From contig NC_079519.1 in assembly GCF_000801105.2 (NCBI RefSeq), forward strand, positions 8,616,668 to 8,680,667: DNA of 64,000 bases, in the 5' to 3' direction. The position numbers and the translations under genes were made by a program. Numbering within the stretch: position 1 is the stretch's first letter; each line of letters begins with the position of its first letter. The notes under the pieces were generated by a model, which was not told the DNA's origin, made no database searches, and saw only the letters and a list, made by a program, of their open reading frames with translations. Source of the DNA: Raphanus sativus (taxonomy: Eukaryota; Streptophyta; Magnoliopsida; Brassicales; Brassicaceae). Below, piece by piece: positions 47,133 through 58,114 of this stretch.

Positions 47133-47750
47133 TCACCAATATATATACAAGGTTGTGTGTTTGTCATCATTCAATTCAACTCTTGTTTCAGAAATTCATT
47201 TGGAAAAAGGGATGCGACTTCTTAATAACTCCTCTCTAATTCTAGCTGTTTCGGATGATTAGTGACTGATTACTTAATAGTTAAACTATACAAAGATTAA
47301 TGATATGTCCATAACATATATCTATCTCAACTCTCTCTTGTTTAGATTGTAACTGACACATTTCTCCCCTTAGTCTCATAGCACTGAAATTTTGATCAAA
47401 GTCAAAAGTCTTGGACTGAGATTAGCTTATTTTTATTGACAACAATCATTTGATTGTAAGTATATGTTTGACTTCTTATATTATCTGGTTTATTGGCTTG
47501 TTTTAACCGGGTGGTATTAATGCTTCTCTATATAAGTTACATTTAGCTGTTGTCTCAGCACATATGGTTGAACGATCAAGCTCCACAGTCCAACCTATGA
47601 TTATGCAACCGGTTATTACTCTTACTGACTTACTCTCTAGCTCTCTCTCTCTCTCTCTTCTTTCAACCATGTTTTAGGGTTTCCATTGATCCTTCTTGTT
47701 CTCCTCCTTCTGAAGTTTCTGAATCAACTATGCCGTTTTGAACTTTCGCC
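47133..47750. other. Spacer upstream of the aconitase pseudogene
   Basis: No gene seen. A (CT)n run lies at 47635-47660, just before the pseudogene start. Confidence 0.4.
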
Positions 47751-50700
47751 ATGTTTAGGCATGCCTCATCCAGCGTGCAAGTTGCTTCTTATTCTCTATC
47801 GAAAATCTCCCCTGCATCGGCTCTCTGCTTGTTTCCATTGTACTCTGCTGCTACAAGGTGGTGTCATGGGGCTAGTTGGCGGTCGCCTGCGAGCCTCCGA
47901 GCTCAAACCAGGATTACTGCTCTGGTATTAGAGCAATTTAAACGCAAGTTCGCTACCATTGGTAATTACTTGGTGGTTTACCTTTGTTTTATATCTTCTT
48001 TAGCTTGCAACACAAGAATACCATGTTTACTATGTTGTTTTATTTTACATTTTGGGGATACGGTAGTTCACTTCAATACGGCTTAAAGTATTCTCTGTTT
48101 TTATTTGTTCCGCAGACAAAAATTAAAAGCAAACTCATGTGATGATGTTCCTAATATGATTACTTTTGTATCAACTTCTAAAATTATAACAGTTATGTTA
48201 TGAAAATGTATCTTCTGAACATGCCTACAAGGATATCATAACAAAGATTCACAAGCCTGATGGTGGAGAATATGGAAAATTCTACTCTTTACCAGCTTTA
48301 AACGATCCAAGAATCGGTAAGAAGCTTTTGTTGTTACCTCTGTTCTCTTCGTTGTCTTGGTCCTCCCATTATTTATCAATGTCGCAGATAGGTTACCGTA
48401 TTCTATCCGGATACTACTGGAATCAGCTATTCGTAATTGTGACAACTTTCAATGATGTTGAGAAAATAATGGATTGGGAGAATACACCTCGTAAGAATGT
48501 TGAGATCCCCTTCAAACCATTCCCGTGTTATTTTGCAGGTGCATTGATTCGCTCCTTTTACTTTTTTCTCCGATCTACCTTAGCTAATACTAATAGTAAG
48601 TTTTTCGTGGTTAGGATCTTACTGGAGTATCAGTTATAGTTGATCTTGCTGCTATGAGAGATGCCATGAAGAATCTTGGTAATGATCCTAACAAGATTAA
48701 TCCACGGGTTAGTTAACTGCTTCACTTTTGATGTGTTGCATCTGAAGCAGTTTCCTGAATTGTTATTATGCATAGGAACATGTAGCTCATTTCATATTAA
48801 TGATCATAATTTTCTTAAATTCATTTATACCTACAGGTTCCTGTTGATCTTGTATTTGATCACTCAGTCCAAGTAAATGGGGCAAAACCAGAAACTTGGC
48901 GAAAAGGTATGCAGCTAGAATCTGACAGGAATTGGGGAAGGCTTATGTTCCTTAAGTGTCTAGTATTGTTCATCAGGTACATGAATGATGATGCTTCCGT
49001 CGTTCTAATCTAAGCTTCTTATATTGCATGTTAGTACATTATAATAATATTTCCATTTTCAACTTGCAGGTAGACTTGGAGTATGCCGTGTCGTTTGTAA
49101 CTCAGATGGATATCTGTACCCTGACAGTGTTGTTGGTACATATTCCAACTCAGGGTTAGGTGTTGTTGGGTGGGAAGTAGGAGGACTTGAAGCAGAAGCA
49201 GCAATACTTGGTCAGGTGGCTACATTTGTGTCAAAAGTTCATATTGTAAATATGGTATCTGCCTCTAATTTGGTAATAATTGACAGCCAATTAGTGTGGT
49301 GCTACCTAGCGTGGTTGGGTTTAAGTTGGTGGGGAAAATGAGGATTGGAGTTTCACTTACTGACTTGATTCCAACCATTACTCAAATGTTAAAGAATCAT
49401 GGTGTTGTTGGCAGTTTTGTTGAGTTTTACGGTGAGAATAATGGTTATATGTAAGTTTGGGAGAGTGCAATTAAGTTTCAGGTGTACATTATTTATATTT
49501 TTGTCAATATAAAGGAGAGGCAATGAGTGAGCTATCAGTAGATGGTAGAGCCAAGATTGCAATGTTGTCCCCGGAATATGAGGCAATAATGGGTTTCTTC
49601 CCTGTTTACCATGTCGCACTGGAGTACCTGAAGTTGAAGGGAAGAAGCAAGGAAACTGTGAGAGCTATCTTTATCTTTTAGTAAATCTGTGTAGTTTCAC
49701 TATGTTCTTGAATTTGCATTCCATTATCTCATTTCTTCTAACGGTTTATATACATTTGTCTTGTTGTGCTTGTTTTAGGTGGCTGTGATTGAATCATACT
49801 TCCGCGCAAACAAGATTTTGTTGACTACAATGAAGTAAGAACTAAGAACATACCTTGTCATTTCACCGTAATTACCTAAATTTTTTTGTCAAAATTCTCA
49901 ACCACAAATGGGCCGGCCTTGCAGCCACAACAAGAAATAGCAAACACATCTTGTTTGCAGTTGGATTTGGGAGATGTTGAGCCATGTATTTATGGTCCAA
50001 AACGGTATGCATACATATGTATAAGTCATCATCTAACTTAAACATCCATTTTTCCTTCTTAGTTTCTTTCTTCTATGCTTACTCTACAGGATTCACGACC
50101 GAGTTTTTTTTGAAAGACATAAAGGCTGACTGGAAGGCATGCCTTGACAATCCTCGAGGGTTCAAGGTGAGAAGATGCAAATATGTTTTGCTCTAAAGAG
50201 CCAACAGATTTATTTTTCCTTTGGTTAATATTTATCATGACTTGGTTACCTAAAGGGATATGCAATCCCGAAAGAAGAACAAGAAAAAATTGCCAAGTTC
50301 TCGTTCATGGGACAACCAGTTGAGCTTAAACATGGCAGTGTTGTTATTGCGACCATATGAGTGGTAATACCAGAACAAGTCCTAGTGACATGGTTGGGGC
50401 TGCACTTGTTGCTAAAAAAGCTTATGACATCGGCTTGAAAGTGAGTAATTTGTCATTCTTCTATTTAGTTTTGTCCCCTGGCTTGGGTTATAATTCATGT
50501 TTTTTTTTGTTTCGGTTAAATAATAATTCATGTTTTGACATTGCTATTCAGGTAAAACCAGGGGTTAGAACAAGTGTGTCTCCTGGTTATGGAATTTTCA
50601 ACGAGTATCTGTTTCAAAGGTTTGTTTGGAAGCACCCAAATTTCTTATTGGATTTATTATCTCATGTTTTTACATTTCTCTGCAGTGGGCTGCAAGAGTA

Positions 50701-53124
50701 CTTGGACAAACAAGGATTCCAAATGGTCGGCCGCGGCTTCACAACGACCATTTGGGGACTGGCGACCTAGATGGGTCAACAGCATCTGCTATTTCAGAAA
50801 ATGGTAGCACTCTTTCCTTTACAATTAACCAAAAAAAAAAAATCTCAATCCTTTACAAGCACACTATGCGTCAAAGGACTCTAACTACGTTATTCCCATT
50901 GTGTTAAACTGTTTATAAGATTTGGTATGAACATCAATGTAAACAGTTCTCTCTCCTTCCTGACACAGATATAGTTGCGGCTGCTGTGATTTTTAGTAGT
51001 AGAGACTTTCCAAGTCGTACTCATGCGTTTGTAAAAGCAAACTATCTTGCTTCGCCACCATTAGTTGTTGCTTACGCGCTTGCTGGAAGGGTTTGTACTT
51101 GAAAGTCTTCAGAATTGATGTGTCTCGACTCTCGAGCATGTTCCTTTTTTTTTATATATATGTTTTATGCCTACAGGTTAACATCGACTTTGAGACAGAG
51201 CCAATAGGAACTGGCAAAGATGGAAAGAATGTATACTTAAGTGACATATGGCCAAGCAATGAAGAAGTTACTCAGGTACATTTTAAAATCTCTCGAGGCT
51301 TTTTGTATTTATTGTGAACTTATTTACTGGGTATTTTTCAATAGGCTCTTCAGAATCTATCTTATTAAAACAGAAACATTCTGTTGGACCTAACATTTAT
51401 TTTGTAAGTTTTTAAATTAAATACACTTTTATACTTTATAGTTAAACCTACATTAAATCACTAATGTTACTTTCTTTATACTACTATCCATGTTTCCAAA
51501 CAATATACTTATTTCTTTGTACTACTATCAATGTTTCCAAACAATATATTTTTTATACTACTATCAATGTTTCCAGACAATACAATAATTAATCTTAGTT
51601 ATTTTATATCTATCATTTTCTCTTTAGAATTTTGTAGAAACATCATAATTTCATAAATTGCAAAATAATGAACTTTAAAATTTGGATTATAAGATTACAA
51701 ATTATGAAACTATTACAATTTAAATCCAATTAGATTATATATCGGTCATCCATCAGTTCAATCGGTTAGTCTCGAGGTTTAGTGATTTTTTTAATATGAA
51801 TATTTTAAAAACCAAAATTGAATTGTCAGATCTCCGGATTAACGGGTATAATCACAATCGGGTTGAATTTAAAAACACTGATTTAAATGCAAAAATATTT
51901 TAAATACACACTCTTTAAAAATTACCAAAATATTTGTTAAGTTATTAGTGAAATTTTTTATCGTAAAATATTCCGCGCTTCCAAAGCGCGGGTCAAAATC
52001 TAGTAGTGTGTTACAAAGCATGTTCAAGAGCACTTACGAGACTATAACAAAGAAACATTATGTGACACCAAGTTGTACACTCTATTCTTGGGATTCAACC
52101 TCTTCATACATTAACGAACCTCCGTATTTCAAGAACATGGACCTGGCCCTCGTGAAATAAAAGATGCTTATTGCTTATTGAAATTTGGAGACAACATAAC
52201 AACAAACCACATTTCACCGGCAGGAACTATCCACAAAGACAGCCCTGCTGCAGAGTTTCTAAAAGACCGATACTATGCGTCTTATTTCAACTCATACGGA
52301 AGCCGTAGAGGAAACCATGAGGTGATGACGCGCGGTACATTTGCCAATATCCGTATTGCTAACAAGCTCTTAAATGGAGAAGTTGGCCCCAAGACAGTTC
52401 ACATTCCTACGGGAGAGACACTTTGTGTTTTTGATGCAGCTAGTGTGAGTCTAATTCTCATACAAACTTCAAACACGTATACCATGACTTAGGGTTTAAC
52501 TTTGAACATATCTGCAGAGATACAAAACCGCAGGACAGGATACGATCGTACTAGCTGGTGCAGAGTATGGAATAGGTTACTCTCGCGATTGGGCCGCAAA
52601 AGGTCCAAAGCTTCTGGTAAAACATATATTATGATATATTGTTATAAGTATCATTCATTTAAAAGGAAGGCTTGTTGTCAGTTTAACCGTGAGATCTTAA
52701 CATTATCAATTAGGGAGTGAAAGCTATTATTGCAAAGAGCTTCGACAGAGTCCACCGCAGCAACTTAGCTAGTATTGGGATTGTTCCTCTGTGTTTCAAG
52801 TCTGGTGACGATGTAGAAACCCTTGGACTGACTGGCCATGAACGCTACACAATCCACCTTCCTAGCAATATTAGTGAGATAAAACCGGGTCAAGACATAA
52901 CTTTAACTACGGACACTGGCAAATCTTTTGCATGCACTTTGCGGTTAGATTCCAAGGTAGTAACACTTAACACATTATTTGGACCAATTAATGATTGTTA
53001 GCTAACTTGGGGTTTATTATGGGTGATGAATAATGATCAGTTGGAAGTGGCGTACTATGATCATGGCGGTATGCTTCCGTACATCATTCGAAGTTTAAGC
53101 AACAAGTACGCTTTGAATCAATAA
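47751..53124 (+). pseudogene. Aconitase (mitochondrial type, ACO2-like), decayed
   Basis: Aconitase exons can be followed in order from an organelle-targeting N-terminus at 47751 (TRWCHGASWRSPASLRAQ) to a C-terminus ending at TAA 53122-53124. Examples are GEYGKFYSLPALNDPRI at 48267, [20 protein letters not shown] at 48390, [14 protein letters not shown] at 51051, [11 protein letters not shown] at 51244, [20 protein letters not shown] at 52297 and [20 protein letters not shown] at 52827. Working aconitase isomerises citrate and isocitrate using a 4Fe-4S cluster. Here the three cluster Cys are gone: the TSCTNTSNP region reads SGNTRTSPS after a shift, and GCTTCIG reads GFTTTIW. DSHTT is replaced by YSNSG and GSGSSRDW by GIGYSRDW. 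Frameshifts lie near 48450, 50360 and 52145, and a Helitron splits an exon at 51356. It cannot make a normal enzyme. Confidence 0.9.
51356..52003 (+). mobile_element. Non-autonomous Helitron inside an aconitase exon
   Basis: 648 bp from TCTATCTTATTAAAACAGAA to CTAG, inserted between A 51355 and T 52004. The 3' hairpin is perfect: CCGCGCTT-CCA-AAGCGCGG at 51973-51991, nine bases before CTAG. Removing exactly this interval restores the aconitase frame [12 protein letters not shown] across the junction. This proves both ends to the base. No coding capacity. Confidence 0.95.
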
Positions 53125-53594
53125 AGATTTACGGTCTCTTCTCTGCTTTTGTCCGTAAGACAACAACCACACGTATGGAGTTTGAGTTCTCCAAGTTTAC
53201 ACTGACGTCGCGAATCATCTAGCAAGTTGTTGACATAAAAGGACCCCCACTTGTTACTTTTATTACACGCTACCATTTTGTTTTATTGATTTCCTTTAAA
53301 ATTGAACGCTATAATGGGCCCCAGGAATCTGAGAGAGTTGCGCGTTTATTGTAAGCTGATAGAGGGAGAAGTAATTATTATTCTTAACGTGGACCTTCCA
53401 ACTTGGTCACCAAATAGCACTTATCCATACACGTGTCACAAAGTTAGTTGATTGATCTACGGCTACGATATAACCGCCTTATAAGCATAGGTTCCCCTAT
53501 AAATACACACCTATCCTCTTCTCTCTTCTTCATCAATTCAGAAAACCAAAAGTCAAATACTTGTTCGGTCGGTCTTATTCCACAACATCTTCAG
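53125..53594. promoter_or_regulatory. Promoter and first leader exon of the SUI1 gene
   Basis: A TATA box TATAAATA lies at 53498-53505, and an ACACGTGTC element at about 53430. The leader exon probably runs from about 53530 to 53594, with a donor CTTCAG then GTACGG. Confidence 0.6.
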
Positions 53595-53870
53595 GTACGG
53601 TTTCGTCTTCCGATCTCTTTTGTAGTTTCATCTGATATTTAATTTATTAGATTCTCTGCATAAACTAGGGATCCTCTCGTCACGCGAATTATTTTACTTG
53701 ATTGTTAGGGTTTGACTCAAGTTCAATCTGTGATCTTGTGATTGATCTACCTCTGTTCTTGATTGTTTATTGTTTGATATATTATGTACTTTTGGTTTAT
53801 TGATTATTATTTTTCTTGTTTAGTCATGATCTGCTTCTGAATCTAAACCTGTCGTTTCCTATTATGTGCA
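53595..53870 (+). other. 5' UTR intron of the SUI1 gene
   Basis: Donor GTACGG at 53595 and acceptor TATGTGCAG at 53870 bracket a T-rich intron 29 bases before the ATG. Leader introns are common in plant housekeeping genes and can raise expression. Confidence 0.65.
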
Positions 53871-53899
53871 GAGAGAATCAAAGAGCTTTCTAAGTTTAC

Positions 53900-54238
53900 A
53901 TGGTTGAGCTAGACATCCAGGTTCCATTAGCGTATGACCCTTTTGCAGAAGCCCAAGACTCAGATGCACCGGGTACCAAAGAGTACATCCACATACGTAT
54001 CCAGCAGAGGAATGGAAAGAAGAGCTTAACAACGGTTCAAGGTCTGAAGAAAGAGTACAGCTACGAGAAGATTCTCAAGGATCTGAAGAAGGACTTTTGC
54101 TGCAACGGGAACGTTGTGGAGGATAAGGTGCTAGGAAAGATTATTCAGCTTCAGGGTGATCAGAGGAAGAAAGTTTCTAACTTTTTGGCTCAGACTGGGA
54201 TTGCCAAGAAGGATCAGATTAAGATCCACGGGTTTTAG
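53900..54238 (+). CDS. SUI1: Translation initiation factor eIF1 (SUI1)
   Basis: An uninterrupted 112-codon frame encodes a full-length eIF1. The N-terminal tail (VPLAYDPFAEAQDSDAPGTK) is typical of plant eIF1. The SUI1 fold follows from about residue 26: YIHIRIQQRNGKKSLTTVQG, LKKDFCCNGNVVED, LGKIIQLQGDQRKKVSNFL and a terminal KIHGF. eIF1 binds the 40S ribosomal subunit near the P site and enforces correct AUG choice. The first ATG follows a leader intron. The frame is intact and all core motifs are present. Confidence 0.96.
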   Translation: MVELDIQVPLAYDPFAEAQDSDAPGTKEYIHIRIQQRNGKKSLTTVQGLKKEYSYEKILKDLKKDFCCNGNVVEDKVLGKIIQLQGDQRKKVSNFLAQTGIAKKDQIKIHGF

Positions 54239-54846
54239 ATTCGTATTAGAAACGGGATCGTTTGTTTATCTTTATCTATCTCTATATTAATAACTGGATG
54301 CGGTGTATGTGACCATTAGAAGTTCTTAATTAAGGGTGGTTTTTTTTTTTTTTTTTTTTGAAGCTTTGGGTTTTTTGTTTCTCAGTTTGATTGCTGAAGT
54401 TGTGTGGGATGTTTTTGACTTGTGCAATGATAAAATTTCCGATTGTTCTATTTTCCATCTCTTGGTTTAAGTTATTCGCTCGAACAGTCGTTTATTAATG
54501 GTAGGAAACATCGAAATCAAAACTAGAAAAGTGACTTGTGAATTCTGACGGGTATAATAGACTCGAACGTGAATAAATTATTTTGATCCTTACTTCGATC
54601 AGATAACTTCAAAGTGTGGTTCAGAAGGCCGGTCAACACACACATTAATATTACTTTTGTTAGTTGTATGGGAAACAACTAACAAGTTTCCAATAAAAGA
54701 GAAATAGTATGTAGGCATGTGCTTTGCACATTCTTTTATTGATTTTCACAGACGCATCAGTTTAGTACAGAACCGGTATAGAAGGGAAGTCATCCAAACC
54801 AAAGATTAGGGCATCCAAATTAATGGGACATATTTAAAAAAAAAAA
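54239..54846. other. SUI1 3' region and spacer
   Basis: No gene. A T run lies at 54338-54359. CATCCAAATTAATGGGACAT at about 54814 is a single copy of the string that recurs in the tandem array at 57.8-58.1 kb. Confidence 0.5.
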
Positions 54847-55710
54847 CTAAATTAGGACCCGCCTTAAAGGGCGGAAATTGATTTGTCAAATTTCAATTAA
54901 TAATATATGGTATATATAATATGTGTATATAATATTATATATATTTTGTGTAACATTTATATATATATATACATATTAGACATATATATAATATTTTATT
55001 AAATATATATATAATTTAATAGTGTTATAATTTGTGTTGTACTTGTTATTAGTTTGTATTTAATCTTCTTTCATTTTCAGTATAATAATTTGTCTTGTCA
55101 CACATTTTACCTTTTAACTTATACACATAATTATGCCATTTTTCAAAAAAAAACTTATACACATAGTCTCGTAAAATGTAATATATAAAAAACATATTTA
55201 AAAAAACTACTGACCATGTACCACCATTATTTGGTTGTTTGAACAAAAAAAAATCATGTTCTTGCATAACTGTGTATATTGTGATATGATGTAGGTGAAG
55301 AGTAAATATATGGAAGTAAAGTTAGTGATACGAACATGAGCCTATGTTGGTCTATGCCACAATTATTTGGTTTTTGGAAGATCAATGAGCATAAGCATAC
55401 ACGGTCTTTGTATGCTTATGTTGTAAATGAGTCGGATATTTTTTCTCTTATGTCTGGAATGATATGGAACTCGTTGATTTAAGAGTGGTTCAGTTTTATA
55501 TGATCTAATTATATTAAGAGATTAACCAAAATATTATAAAAGTGTTACTGGTTAGGTTTAACTAATCTATGTTGGTTAAAATTTAGTTTAATTTAAGTTG
55601 GTAGATTGCATTGTATAGGATGCATGATATATTCTAGCAACAACTATGAAAGAGTTCAAAATTTAAATGAGAACTTTAAATAGTAGATAATCCCTAAATT
55701 AATAGATTAG
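54847..55710 (-). mobile_element. Helitron copy A
   Basis: On the minus strand it ends with the stem CCGCCCTTTAAGGCGGG, TCCTAAT and TTAG (decayed CTAG) then T. It begins CTAATCTATTAATTTAGGG, the first T of the usual TC apparently changed. It is almost identical over its length to copy B at 56886-57751, differing by scattered substitutions and A-run length. No coding sequence. Confidence 0.8.
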
Positions 55711-55886
55711 GGATTATCTAAAATCACATGTAATATAAGTATTACATTTTATGGTCTCACGTTTATCAGTCAAGTGTATAGTGAAGTTATTGCTAATCAT
55801 AAAATGTTTAGTCGATACATTTTATGATCTGACGTTCACCAGTTATGTAACTTTATTGCTTCAATCATATTTGCTTCTCTTCTGTT
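55711..55886. other. Spacer with imperfect direct repeats
   Basis: Two related strings near ATTTTATGGTCTCACGTTTA (55746) and ATTTTATGATCTGACGTTCA (55819). No gene. Confidence 0.4.
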
Positions 55887-56689
55887 CACAAACTTTACCT
55901 TTTTTTTTTTAACGCTGGATTGTATTATTAGCCGTCTAGGCAAAGAGTTCAAACAATGAGAACTATCAAAACAAAAGTAGAAAATGGATACACCAGTAGG
56001 GATCCAAAGTAAACTAACACACATCTTGCGTATGGATAACTAAAGATTTTTAAATAGAAACTCCATATTTGCTTTTGGAATAGTTGAATCTCAAGGGAGA
56101 TAATCTTCGTATTAATCCAAAAACACCACGCTTCAGACGGAATTGAGAACGATTGTCATTCTCTTTTTAATACTCCAGTAGGAGCCACAGAGACAAGACA
56201 ACTCTTGATATTGCTCTATTGATAATAATAGAGTCAAAGAAATTACCGTTCCATAGAATTTGATGTTGTTTTTTGAAGTAACCATAGCTTGCAGCAAGAA
56301 CTCCATCACCATCACATGAGAAACCATCAACGATTGAAGCCGGTAAGACCCGTCGCCACCATCCGCAGTAGATCTGTCGATTACTTTTTTTAAACGGTTC
56401 AATTGAACCGAAACTTTTGTCTTCCCAAATCCATTGGAAGAAGCATACAAGAGAACAATAAAAAACTTTGCTAGATTTAAAATAAATCGGCAAGCAAACA
56501 AATTAGATAACCAGAAATAGATCAGATCAAAGAAAGAGAAGCAAAACGAATCAAACAAGCCGATAACGAAGCTATAGAAGCATCCTATCATCGGCTTGAA
56601 ACTATAAAAAAAAATCTCTCTTTTTCTCTTTTGACGGCTAGGGTTTTCCGTCGACCACGCTGCAAGTTAGGTGTCCACAAACTTTACCT
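55887..56689 (-). mobile_element. Retroposon with 14-bp target duplication, LINE-like ends
   Basis: CACAAACTTTACCT flanks a 775-bp body at 55887-55900 and 56676-56689. The minus-strand 3' end is an A tail (T run 55900-55910). The minus-strand 5' end resembles a LINE leader (GAAAACCCTAGCCGTC near 56640). A 152-codon frame inside (minus, 56133-56591) shows no known domain. It looks like a short element keeping a leader and tail but no polymerase, mobilised by LINE machinery. Confidence 0.8.
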
Positions 56690-56885
56690 ACAACACACCA
56701 AAATCTAATCAATTCATATTTTTCCATCTTTCGTAATACTAAACATTTTAACAATCTACATACTTGCGTGAGGTTTGAATATGACTGTTACTATAAGTCT
56801 ATCAAATGGCATATAATCTAAAATCGCTTATTCCTCTCTTAAACTTACATTATCACATTATCTAACCTGCCATTATAATACAACA

Positions 56886-57751
56886 CTAGATTAGGACCCG
56901 TCCTAAAGGGCGGAAATTGATTTGTCAAATTTCAATTAATAATATATGGTATATATAATATGTGTATATAATATTATATATATTTTGTGTAACATTTATA
57001 TATATATATACATATTAGACATATATATAATATTTTATTAAATATATATATAATTTAATAGTGTTATAATTTGTGTTGTAATTGTTATTAGTTTGTATTT
57101 AATCTTCTTTCATTTTCAGTATAATAATTTGTCTTGTCACACCTTTTACCTTTTAACTTATACACATAGTTATGCCATTTTTCAAAAAAAACTTATACAC
57201 ATAGTCTCGTAAAATGTAATATATAAAAAAACATATTTAAAAAAACTATTGACCATGTGCCACCATTATTTGGTTGTTTGAACAAAAAAAAAATCATGTT
57301 CTTGCATAACTGTGTATATTGTGATATGATGTAGGTGAAGAGTAAATATATGGAAGTAAAGTTAGTGATACGAACATGAGCCTATGTTGGTATATGCCAC
57401 AATTATTTGGTTTTTGGAAGATCAATGATCATAAGCATACACGGTCTTTGTATGCTTATGTTGTAAATGAGTCGGATATTTTTTCTCTTATGTCTGGAAT
57501 GATATGGAACTCGTTGATTTAAGAGTGGTTCAGTTTTATATGATCTAATTATATTAAGAGATTAACCAAAATATTATAAAAGTGTTACTGGTTAGGTTTA
57601 ACTAATCTATGTTGGTTAAAATTTGGTTTAATTTAAGTTGGTAGGTTGCATTGTATAGGAGGCATGATATATTCTAGCAACAACTATGAAAGAGTTCAAA
57701 ATTTAAATGAGAACTTTAAATAGTAGATAATCCCTAAATTAATAGATTAGA
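56886..57751 (-). mobile_element. Helitron copy B
   Basis: On the minus strand it begins TCTAATCTATTAATTTAGGG after an A. It ends with the stem CCGCCCTTTAGGACGGG, TCCTAAT, CTAG then T. Both termini are canonical. It is nearly identical to copy A about 1.2 kb to the left. Confidence 0.88.
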
Positions 57752-58114
57752 TTAGTATTGATAAATAAATAAATTTTATGGGTTATTTTGTTAAAATATT
57801 ACTTATTAGACATTTTTAATTAGAATAAGATTTGTTGGACTTATCATCCAAATTAATGGGGCATATTTTTTAAAAAAATAATTATTAGTATTGATAAATA
57901 AATAAATTTTATGGGTTCTTTTGTTAAAATATTACTTATTAGGCATTTTTTGTTAGAATAAGATTTGTTGGACTTATACTTATCATCCAAATTAATGGGG
58001 CATATTTTCAAAAAAAAAAATATTAGTATTGATAAATAAATAAATTTTGTGGGTTCTTTTGTTAAAATATTATTTATTAGACATTTTTAATTAGAATAAG
58101 ATTTGTTGGACTTT
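57751..58114 (+). repeat. Tandem array, three units of 93-138 bp
   Basis: Units start at 57751, 57884 and 58022 with ATTAGTATTGATAAATAAAT. They continue through GGGTTCTTTTGTTAAAATAT and GAATAAGATTTGTTGGACTT to CATCCAAATTAATGGGGCAT and an A run. The third unit is truncated after TTGTTGGACTT. Confidence 0.9.

Noticed and set aside
47751..53124. Aconitase without cluster as an IRP1-like RNA-binding protein
   Set aside because: Several frameshifts and an exonic Helitron prevent a full protein, so a present-day role is unlikely.
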